Source: REEB481 sp044360435 (GTDB taxonomy: Bacteria > Bacteroidota > Bacteroidia > NS11-12g > UBA955). From it: a stretch of 35,254 bases of DNA. Positions 25,899-34,900 of this stretch are shown here, one piece after another (the first letter of the stretch is position 1; each line of letters starts with the position of its first letter). A model generated the notes under the pieces. That model saw only the letters and a program-made list of their open reading frames with translations. It searched no databases and had not been told where the DNA came from. The stretch is from NCBI GenBank assembly GCA_044360435.1, contig JBIKKI010000011.1, positions 1 to 35,254 of the forward strand. Direction: 5' to 3'. The position numbers and the translations under genes are program-made.

Positions 25899-26447
25899 AT
25901 GAAGTTCAAAACCATCTGCATGCTGTCGTTCAGTTTTCTGGGCTGTGCTCCTGTTTTCGGGCAAAAAGAACTCTGGAAGGAAATCAGCAACGCACATGTG
26001 CGGATGGTGGTTCCGCGTTCCTGGGAATACATGGAAGGCCCTCAGGGCGTGCTGTTTTCGGTGCTGAGTCCGCTCAGCTCACCAAAAGATAGCTTTCGAG
26101 AAAATTTCAACATGATCCGGGTTTCTTATCCCGGGGTGGCGAGCCACGAATTTCTGATGGGCGCCGGTGATGGCATGTTGCAAAACATGCGGTCTGTGCT
26201 GCCCGACATCGCCCTGGAACAAACGGATACCGGTGTTTTTCGCCTCGGAAACTACCTCGATGTTCGGGCATCCAGCTCATCCAGCAAACTCGTGTGGAAC
26301 TGGCGCATTTTTGTACGTGATGGCTCTATGTTTTTCTTCACGGCCACAGGCCGGAAGAACAGCGAAGACGCTGTATTGTTCTGGAATGAACTGAAAGGTA
26401 TCATGAACCGGAGCCTGGAACTCAAACCTCAGAAAGCTGCTGAATAA
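25899..26447 (+). CDS. Small exported protein, unknown function (possible DcrB/PsbP-like fold)
   Basis: This 182-residue protein starts with a signal peptide (about 1-21, ending PVFGQ). A Cys at 16 in FLGC gives a non-canonical lipobox, so lipidation is possible but not clear. The mature part begins ELWKEISNAHVRMVVPRSWEYMEG and has a later segment FFFTATGRKNSEDAVLFWNELKGIMNRSL. A start of V-P-x-x-W and an end in an F-F-x-x-x-G-x then helix layout resembles DcrB/PsbP-type proteins (pattern impression only). It is probably co-transcribed with the upstream transporter. Its 3' end overlaps the convergent hydrolase gene by 26 bases. Confidence 0.75.
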   Translation: MKFKTICMLSFSFLGCAPVFGQKELWKEISNAHVRMVVPRSWEYMEGPQGVLFSVLSPLSSPKDSFRENFNMIRVSYPGVASHEFLMGAGDGMLQNMRSVLPDIALEQTDTGVFRLGNYLDVRASSSSSKLVWNWRIFVRDGSMFFFTATGRKNSEDAVLFWNELKGIMNRSLELKPQKAAE

Positions 26448-27213
26448 ACTGCAGCACCACATCCATAAACAACTGCGGCTGATCGGCATGCAACCAGTGC
26501 CCGGCATCAGGTATTCCAACAAACTGTGTCTGAGGAAAATGTTCCAGAATCAGGGGGCGATCTTCGTCTTTCAGGTAGCCGGAACGCAGGCCATAAAGGA
26601 ACAAAGAAGGTCCGTCAAATTGGCCTTGCATCGGCAGGGCACCAATGATTTCAGGGTAAGCCTGGCGCAGCGCTTCCAGGTTGAACTTGGTGGTATATCC
26701 ACCTTCGGGAATTGGCTCCAGATTCTTCAATAAAAACTGCCGCACGCCGGGATCTGGTGCAAAATGTTTGAATGCTTCATCGGCTTCACGACGGCTTTGG
26801 ATTTCGTTCAGCGGTATCTGCGCAAAGGCTTCAAAATACGGCACATGGCCTGGTTTGTATGCCTTGGGTGCAATGTCGGCAACAAGCAGCGCCTGAAACC
26901 GTTCGGGAAACTTCAGCGCGGCGTACATGGCTGTTTTCCCGCCCATACTGTGACCGAGCACAATGGCCTTGTCCAGGTTCAAATGATCCATCAACGCAAT
27001 CAGGTCATCGGCCATTGCATCGAAACCCATTTGCGGATGATGAAAGCTTTTGCCGTGGTTGCGCGCATCAAAACTAACCACGCGCAGATGTTGTGAAAGC
27101 AGGCCGGACACATAATGCCAATTATCGAGCATGCCAAAAATCCCGTGCATGATGATGAGCGTCGGGCCTTGAGCCTGTCCATATTCCCTGTAATGTACCA
27201 ATGAATTGTTCAT
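26422..27213 (-). CDS. Alpha/beta hydrolase, YbfF-like esterase
   Basis: The 263-residue cytoplasmic hydrolase has the oxyanion loop LIIMHGIFGMLDNW (23-26 HGIF), the segment SFDARNHGKSFH, nucleophile S89 in LGHSMGG and the catalytic His (about 239) in DAGHWLHADQP. This combination resembles YbfF/YbdB-type carboxylesterases, with a small acyl ester as likely substrate. It lies downstream of ald on the same strand. An intrinsic terminator ends only ten bases before its ATG and no promoter is evident between them. Its 3' end overlaps the opposite-strand gene by 26 bases. Confidence 0.88.
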   Translation of the reverse strand: MNNSLVHYREYGQAQGPTLIIMHGIFGMLDNWHYVSGLLSQHLRVVSFDARNHGKSFHHPQMGFDAMADDLIALMDHLNLDKAIVLGHSMGGKTAMYAALKFPERFQALLVADIAPKAYKPGHVPYFEAFAQIPLNEIQSRREADEAFKHFAPDPGVRQFLLKNLEPIPEGGYTTKFNLEALRQAYPEIIGALPMQGQFDGPSLFLYGLRSGYLKDEDRPLILEHFPQTQFVGIPDAGHWLHADQPQLFMDVVLQFIQQLSEV

Positions 27214-27222
27214 GCTGCTTGT

Positions 27223-27255
27223 AAAAAGAAAGAGCCGTTCAATAACGGCTCTTTC
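27223..27255 (-). terminator. Intrinsic terminator after ald
   Basis: On the minus strand a 12-base-pair stem (27244-27255 with 27228-27239, loop ATTG) is followed by five T residues (complement of 27223-27227). It lies between ald and the hydrolase gene, ending ten bases before the hydrolase ATG. Confidence 0.8.
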
Positions 27256-27273
27256 AGGTATTTTGTTCTGTGC

Positions 27274-28389
27274 TCAGGCGAGGACTTCTTCTACAGGTGT
27301 ATAAGGCAGGTTGAAGGCTTCACTTACCCCGCGGTAAACTACCTTTCCTTCTACCACATTCAACCCAAGTTTCAGTTCGTTGTTGTCGGCGCAGGCCTTC
27401 TTCCAGCCCTTATTTGCCAACATGATGGCATAAGGCAAAGTAGCATTCGTCAATGCCAGCGTGCTGGTATAAGGTACCGCGCCGGGCATGTTGGCCACAC
27501 AGTAGTGCATCACGTTGTCCACCACATAGGTAGGTTCCGCATGCGTGGTGGGTTTGCTGGTTTCAAAGCAACCGCCCTGATCGATGGCCACATCCACAAT
27601 CACTGCACCCTTTTTCATGGTGGGCAGCATGTCTTTGGTAATGAGTTTTGGTGCTTTGGCGCCCGGAATCAACACGCCACCGATTACCAGATCAGCGGTG
27701 CGCACCGCCTTACGGATGTTGTATTCGCTGCTGTATTCGGTATTTACGTTTGCCGGCATGATGTCGTCCAACTGCCTGAGGCGTGGAAGACTGATGTCCA
27801 TGATGGTTACCTGTGCGCCCATGCCTGCAGCAATTTTTGCAGCCTGGGTTCCAACAATGCCGCCACCAAGCACCAACACTTCTGCAGGACGCACACCGGG
27901 AACACCGCCAAGCAATACACCGCGACCGCCCATGGGCTTCTCCAGATATTTGGCTCCCTCCTGTACGCTCATCCTTCCGGCAACTTCGCTCATAGGAACC
28001 AGCAGCGGCAAGCTACGGTCTGTACGCTCTACCGTTTCGTAGGCCAGACAAACCGCATTGCTTTTGATCATGGCGTGGGTAAGTGGTTCGTAGCTGGCAA
28101 AGTGGAAGTAGGTGAACAGCAGCTGACCCGGCTTGATGAGGGCATATTCAGCCTCAATAGGTTCTTTAACCTTAACAATCATTTCAGCGATGCCATATAC
28201 ATCCTCAATCGTTGGAAGCATATTTCCCCCGGCCTGAATGTATTCTTCATCTGAAAAACCGCTGCCATCGCCGGCGGTATGCTGTACATACACCTTGTGG
28301 CCGTGTTTTACCAACTCCGCAACGCCTGCCGGTGTCAGTGCAACCCGGTTTTCGTTGTTCTTGATTTCCTTTGGAAGACCTATGATCAT
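27274..28389 (-). CDS. ald: Alanine dehydrogenase
   Basis: Ald reversibly deaminates L-alanine to pyruvate with NAD+. The 371-residue protein begins MIIGLPKEIKNNENRVALTP and includes KVKEPIEAEYALIKPGQLLFTYFHFA. Its Rossmann motif is VLGGGIVGTQAAKIAAGMGA, and the family C-terminal signature is NMPGAVPYTSTLALTNATLP. Catalytic Lys and His candidates are in these first two blocks. Length is normal. It has a perfect -7 box 16 bases upstream, arranged as an inverted repeat with the -7 box of the divergent gene. It ends at a strong terminator. Confidence 0.97.
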   Translation of the reverse strand: MIIGLPKEIKNNENRVALTPAGVAELVKHGHKVYVQHTAGDGSGFSDEEYIQAGGNMLPTIEDVYGIAEMIVKVKEPIEAEYALIKPGQLLFTYFHFASYEPLTHAMIKSNAVCLAYETVERTDRSLPLLVPMSEVAGRMSVQEGAKYLEKPMGGRGVLLGGVPGVRPAEVLVLGGGIVGTQAAKIAAGMGAQVTIMDISLPRLRQLDDIMPANVNTEYSSEYNIRKAVRTADLVIGGVLIPGAKAPKLITKDMLPTMKKGAVIVDVAIDQGGCFETSKPTTHAEPTYVVDNVMHYCVANMPGAVPYTSTLALTNATLPYAIMLANKGWKKACADNNELKLGLNVVEGKVVYRGVSEAFNLPYTPVEEVLA

Positions 28390-28405
28390 GATTTTGATTG
28401 TGGCG

Positions 28406-28413
28406 CAAAATTA
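28406..28413 (-). promoter_or_regulatory. Predicted ald promoter -7 box TAATTTTG
   Basis: The minus strand reads TAATTTTG, a full match, 16 bases before the ald ATG. It is the exact inverted copy of the box at 28434-28441. Confidence 0.55.
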
Positions 28414-28433
28414 GCTTTTTATCCGTCAGTGCA

Positions 28434-28441
28434 TAATTTTG
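28434..28441 (+). promoter_or_regulatory. Predicted promoter -7 box TAATTTTG of the small membrane protein gene
   Basis: This is a full -7 match ending nine bases before ATG 28451. Twenty bases separate it from the divergent ald box, so both promoters share the -33 zone. Confidence 0.5.
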
Positions 28442-28450
28442 ACGGCTCAG

Positions 28451-28777
28451 ATGCATACTTCCATCCAAAGAAAGATTCATTACCTGAGCCTGGGGGTATT
28501 ATTCCTTGGCGGGCTTGGCCTTATGGAAGGCAAATGGTACGAAACAGCCATAGGTTTATCACTGTGTACAGCTTCCATCATCTTCCTTGGAATCTTGTTG
28601 CCCAGCCTGATCAAACGCAATAAAAACCCGAAATGGAATAAAACCATCTTTTTACTGGAGTTCTTATTGCTGCTGTTGCTGGCCTTGGTGCACCTGCTTC
28701 CTGCGCATTATCCGTTGAGCGTGGTATTAACATTCATTGCGCTTTGCCCAGCCATCGCCTGGGTACGGATTCGTTGA
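28451..28777 (+). CDS. Small four-helix membrane protein, unknown function
   Basis: This 108-residue protein has four predicted transmembrane helices, roughly 10-28, 32-53, 63-80 and 84-104, with short charged loops (KRNKNPKWNK between helices 2 and 3). No family is recognised. ATG 28451 was chosen because the in-frame TTG at 28439 overlaps the predicted -7 box. It is divergent from ald and convergent with the giant surface-protein gene, from which it is separated by a bidirectional terminator. The coding potential is supported by the promoter and by a clean hydrophobic pattern rather than by homology. Confidence 0.65.
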   Translation: MHTSIQRKIHYLSLGVLFLGGLGLMEGKWYETAIGLSLCTASIIFLGILLPSLIKRNKNPKWNKTIFLLEFLLLLLLALVHLLPAHYPLSVVLTFIALCPAIAWVRIR

Positions 28778-28910
28778 TGCGGCGTTCAAACCTCCCATAA
28801 AACATATCTTCCCGTATGCTGCTGCTGCAGCACTGATCATCCAAAGATTCTTAATGTTGGCATTGCGCCCGGTACCCAATGGGTAGATGATGCACAACCA
28901 CCTGGCATGA

Positions 28911-28950
28911 AACAATAAAAAAGGGGCCCGAAGACCCCTTTTTTATTGTT
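28911..28950. terminator. Bidirectional intrinsic terminator
   Basis: A 16-base-pair stem (28911-28926 with 28935-28950) contains GGGG/CCCC next to runs of A and T on either side, with an eight-base loop. It can terminate both the small membrane protein gene and the giant surface-protein gene. Confidence 0.85.
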
Positions 28951-28967
28951 GCCGGATGACGCAGCCC

Positions 28968-31900
28968 TCAGGGATTCACTTTTGTAAATCGCTTCACAAC
29001 CCTGATGTTGCCGCTCTTCACCACGAGCATGTATTGTCCTTCACTGATGGAACCCAGTTCCAGTTTGTAAGTACCCGGACGTCCGCTGAGCTGATAGGTA
29101 TTTACCAGACGTCCCTGAACATCCATCAGCTGAACGGTGGTTCCTTCCTGAACGCCGAGGTCAAGGGTAAGGTTAACCGCCGCTGCTGCGGGATTTGGAT
29201 ACAGATGCACCCTTTCAGCCATCGCGTTGGGGTCATTCGTGCCCATTCCCCAAACATTCACGGTTCTGGAGATACAAGCAGTGGTATCGCAGGTTCCTTC
29301 GGCGCGCACATAGTAGGTTGTGGTGGCCGATGGCGTAACGAGCAGACTGGGTCCGAATCCAACCGGAGTACCGCTTCCGCAGGCATCTTTATACCAAACC
29401 CAACGTGCATTATCACCTCTGGAGCCACCGAAGATGCTCAGACGGATGGATGCGCCATTCAGAATGGTATCTGTTGAAGTAACGATGCCACCTGCAGCGA
29501 TGCTTGGCATCAACACACGAACCGGTTTTGTTACACAGGCCGTTACGTTGCAAGGCCCTTCAGCCCGCACGAAGAATACCGTGCTGCCATTGGGAACTTT
29601 GGTGATGCTGGTTCCGGTTCCCTGCGGACTTCCGCCGCATGATGTATGGTACCATTTCCAAACTGCGCCCTGACCCAGACTGCCACCATTTACCGTTAGG
29701 GTTACAGGTTCTCCGGTACAGGGAGTATCGTTGCTAACGCTGATGGACACAGGTCCTGTGGAAGCCGATCCTGTGAACAAGGTTTTGAATGCACAAACAG
29801 TGGTATTGCAAGCACCTTCAGCGCGCACGTAATATGTGGTCTGCGCGGCAGGCGTTACGGTAAGGCTGTTGCCGCCGCCTTCGTAAGTTCCGCCACAGGA
29901 ACCACTGTACCAGCTCCACTGTGCTCCGCTGCCCAGTTTTCCTCCGGAAACGGTCAGGGTAATGGCTGCTCCGCAGGAAGTATCTGCGCTGCTCAGCACC
30001 TTCACCGGGTTCTGACTCACCGTGTAAATACCGATGCTCTTCGCAAGACAGGCTGTGGTATTGCACTTGCCTTCCGCACGTACATAATACGTTACAGGAT
30101 CATCCACGTTCACGGTAAAGCTGGTGCCGGCACCTACAGATGCACCCAAACCGCAGCCATTCTTATACCACTTCCAGCTTGCATCGGTGCCAAGAGAGCC
30201 ACCCGAAATGCTCAGGGTAACCTTTCCACCTTTACATACGCTGTCGGCGGTAGCGGCAATCAATGTAGGAGCGCTGGAGAATTCAGAAACTTCCACAGTG
30301 ACACTTTCGCAGCTGGTATTGTTGCAGGTGCCTTCTGCACGAACATAGAAGGTGGTTGTGGTGCTGATGTTCAGCTGAATGCTCTCGCCTTCACCCACGA
30401 AAGACCCGGTTCCGCAGGCACCTTCATACCAAACCCACTTGGCATTGCTGCCCAAAGAGCCACCATGTACTTTCAGGTTCACCAAGCCGGCACCACAACG
30501 AGATTTCACATCGGCAGTTGCCTGTGTTGGCGCATTGCTCGGCACAAGAACTTTGATGGTTTTGCGCACACATGCTGTGGTGTTGCAGGTTCCTTCTGCA
30601 CGCACATAATAAGTGGTGGTGACACCCGGCTTCACGGAGATGCTGGCCCCTTCACCCACCTTATTCGTTCCGCAGGCATTTTCATACCATACCCAACGTG
30701 CATTGCTGCCCAGGGATCCGCCTGCAACGCTCAGCTGAACCGCGCTGCCTCTGCATACAGAATCCTGAGTAGAAACAACTGCAACAGGTGCTGTGCTGAG
30801 GCGATTCACCTGAACTGTTTTACCCGGAGGACAGCTGGTGATATTACATGTGCCTTCGGCACGTGCAAAATAGGTAGTTGTGGTGCTTGGGGTAGTAATG
30901 ATGCTCACACCTGTTCCAATGGCCGTGCCACCACAGGTGCCGGTGTACCAGCGCCAGCGTGCGTTTGAACCGAGCGTACCGCCAATAACGGTAAGTCTTA
31001 CTGACTCAGTTCCACAGGTAGAATCTTTACTTACCACTATGCTGCTGCCTGCCACACTCCAGGTGTTCACTTTAATGGTCCGTGATACGAACGAAGTATT
31101 GTTACAGGTGCCTTCTGCACGCACGGTATAGGTTGTGGTAGCGGTTGGCGTTACCGTGATGGCTGCGCCTGTGCCTATGCTGGTGGTATTGTTGTACCAA
31201 ACCCATGTCGCGTTATCTCCGAGGCTACCTCCAGATATACTCAAGGTAACGCTGCTTGTTCCACAAGTGGAATCAGCGCTTGCCAGGATGCCGTTTGCGG
31301 CCGTGGAGAACCTGTTCACCTTCACGGGTTTAGATACACAAACCGTGTTGTTGCAGGTTCCTTCTGCACGCACGAAGTAGGTAGTGGTGGCCGACGGAGT
31401 CACTGTGATGGATGCGCCGCTGCCTGCAAGTACAGATCCGCATGCGCCGGTGTACCATTTCCAACTTGCATTGCTACCCAGGCTGCCGCCGGATACACGC
31501 AAGGTTGTGCTGCTGCCCGCACATACAGAATCAAGAGATGCGGTAATGCTGCTCGCGGACACAGATTCAGTATTTACCTTGATGAACTTGTTGGCACAGG
31601 AAGTGGTATTGCAGGTACCTTCTGCCCGTACATAATAAGTTGTACCGGCAAGAGGACTCACGGTAATCACGGAACCGGTTCCAATACTGCTTCCACCGCA
31701 ATTGCCTTCATACCATACCCATTGTGCATTGCTGCCCAGGCTACCTCCGTTCACGCTGAGGTTCACTGTAGCACCATTTGGACAAATTGAGTCAAGGCTG
31801 CTGCTTACAGATGTTGGTGCGGAAGAGGCACTGTTTACTTTGATGAATCGGCTGGCACATGCAGTATTGTTGCAGGTACCTTCCGCACGTACAAAATAGG

Positions 31901-34900
31901 TAGTACCTACGACAGGCGCCACGGTAATGGATGTGCCACTGCCCAGCGCTGTTCCGCCGCAGCTTCCGCTGTACCATTTCCAGGATGCACCTGTACCCAA
32001 ACTGCCACCTTGTACCGTTAAGGTTACGTTGGAACCACCGCAGGTAGAATCGAAGGTGGTGGTGATTGCCGAAGGCGCTGTGCTTTCTGTATTGACGGCA
32101 ATGGTTGTATTTACGCAAGCAGTTGTGTTACATGGCCCTTCAGCGCGCACGTAATAAGTGCTGGTAACAGTTGGAGTAACGTTTACGGAACTTCCGGTGC
32201 CCACGAACGTACCACCGCAGGATCCGGAATACCAAACCCAGGATGCATCGCTGCCCAGACTGCCTCCTTGTACTGAAAGCGTAACGCTTGTTTTGCCGCA
32301 GGTAGTATTGGTGCTGGCTGTTACCGAGGTAGCCACCGTACTGAATGTGTTGACGATGATGCTCTTGCCTGTGCAGGTGGTGGTATTGCATACCCCTTCG
32401 GCACGCACATAATAAGTTGTGGTTGCAGATGGAGCCACCTTGATGCTGCTTCCTGTTCCGATAGATGTACCACCGCAAATGGAGGCATACCATTTCCAGG
32501 AAGCTCCGGTTCCTAAAGTACCACCGGAAACGCTCAGAATTACATCCTCACCAACGCAACTGGTGTCTTTTGTTGCTGTGATGCCTGTGGCAGCCACGGA
32601 AAGGGTGTTTATTGTAATGGTTTTTTGCGCGCAAACGGTAGTTCCGCACAGTCCTTCAGCGCGAACAAAATAGGTGGTTGTTGCCGATGGAGTTACCGTT
32701 ACAGAAGAACCAGTTCCAACAACAGTACCTCCACACGAGCCGCTATACCATTTCCAAACCGCACCAGAACCCAGTCGGCCACCGGATACAGTCAGGGTGA
32801 TATTTGAAGTTCCGCAGGTGGTATCCTTGGAAGCCACTATTCCTGAAGCAGACAAGGATCCTGAACTCAGCAATACCGTTTTGGTTACGCAGGCTGTGTT
32901 GTTACAGGTGCCTTCGGCGCGCAGGTAATATGTTGTATTCGCCACGGGCGAAATGCTCAGACTGGCTCCGGAACCCAATAAAGTACCGCCGCAGAAGGAA
33001 CTGTACCATTTCCACTGTGCATTGCTGCCCAAGCTGCCGCCAGACACGCGCAATGTAGCCGAGCTGCCGCTGCAAATGCTGTCCACACCTGTGATTGCTG
33101 TTGCAGCCACAGAGCTTTTGAGCACCTTCACAAATCTGGCCACACAGGCCGTGGTATTGCAACTGCCTTCAGCACGAACAAAGTAAGTGGTACTTGCCGT
33201 TGGTGTTACCGTGATGCTGCTTCCAGTGCCTACAAATGTTTTACCACAGCTGTCGCTGTACCAGTTCCACTGTGCATTGCTGCCCAGACTGCCACCGGAT
33301 ACCCGCAGGGTGATGCTGTTTCCTTCGCAACTTGAGTCGGGTGCTGAAATAGCGGTTGCCGCAACAGAAGGCTGATTCACTTTAATCGCCTTTTGTCCAC
33401 AAACCGTGGTGTTACAGGTTCCTTCAGCACGCACATAGTACGTTGTGGACGCCGACGGGGTAATAGTCAGGCTGCTTCCGGTATGGATGCTGGTACCGCC
33501 ACAATTGTTGTTGTACCATTTCCACACGGCATTGCTGCCAAGACTTCCTCCTGAAACGGCAAGGGTAACCTGAGCCCCGTTACACACAGAGTCTCTGTTT
33601 GCCGTAACCGCCGTAGCCGCTGCTGAGGAAGTATTCACTTTAATGGTTTTGCTGATGCAGATGGTATTGTTACATACGCCTTCTGCACGCACATAATATG
33701 TTGTTGTAACCGTAGGTGTAACCGTTACTGAAGTACCGGAGCCAACCAGCGTGCCGCCACAGGAGCCGCTATACCATTTCCAGGTAGCGCCGCTTGCCAG
33801 TTTTCCTCCATTTACAGACAACATGGTATTGTTTCCTGCACACAGCGAATCTCTGCCTGCGGTAATAGACAAAGCCGGCTCAGAGGTATCGCGAACTGTG
33901 ATGGTGCGGAATACGCAGGCGGTGGTGTTTATGGAACCTTCTGCCCGTACGAAATAACTTGTATTTGTGGATGGTGCAACGGTAATGCTGTTGCCCGTTC
34001 CAATTTTTGTACCTCCGCAGGAAGTGGTGTACCATACCCAGTTTGACCTGAATCCAAGCCTTCCGCCAACCGGTGTCAAGGTGATGGATTTGCCCTTGCA
34101 AATGGTATCACTTACAGCGGCAATGGACGTTGCAGCAAGTGAAGAATCGCGCAAGAAAATGGTTCTGGATACGCATGGTGTATTGCTGCATGCACCTTCA
34201 GCACGAACAAAGAATTGTGTTTGTTGGGTAATGCTGGTGGTGAATGAATCGCCAACATGTACCGCCTTACCCGATCCACAGGCGCCGGTGTACCAGTACC
34301 AGCGCGCCCCACGACCCAAGGTTCCGCCCACTACCTTCAGCTTGGTGCTTTGTGCCGGAAGCAGCGTATCGAGTGTTGCACTGATACTGGTTGCTGCCAC
34401 AGAGGTATCGCGGATGTTGATCACTTTGTTCACACAGGCCGTGGTATTGCAGGCACCTTCGGCGCGCACATAATAGGTAGTGCGTGTTGTTGGGCTCACG
34501 GTTATGCTGCTGCCACTTCCCAAAGATGTTCCGCCGCAAGAAGCGCTGTACCATTTCCACTGAGCGCCATTGCCCAAGCTGCCGCCATTCACGCGCAATA
34601 CGGCAGAAGTGCCGCGGCAAATGGAGTCGGCAGAAGCGGTCATGCTTGCAGCTGCCGCAGAAAGTGTCATGCGCCTGATGGTCACCTGAGCGCACGCGGT
34701 GGTATTACAGGTTCCTTCGGCGCGCACATAATATGTTGTAGTGGCTGAAGGTGTTACACTCAAAGAGGTTCCGGTTCCCAGTGCAGTGCCGCCGCAGCTG
34801 CCGCTGTACCACTTCCAGGTGGCATTTCCGCCCAGGCTGCCACCGGAAACCCTTACGGTTGTACTTCCGCCCGGACACAAGGAGTCAATGTTGGCCAACG

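Noticed and set aside
28778..28910. Possible small gene between the small membrane protein and the terminator
   Set aside because: No frame with a plausible start or family similarity was found in this 133-base stretch.
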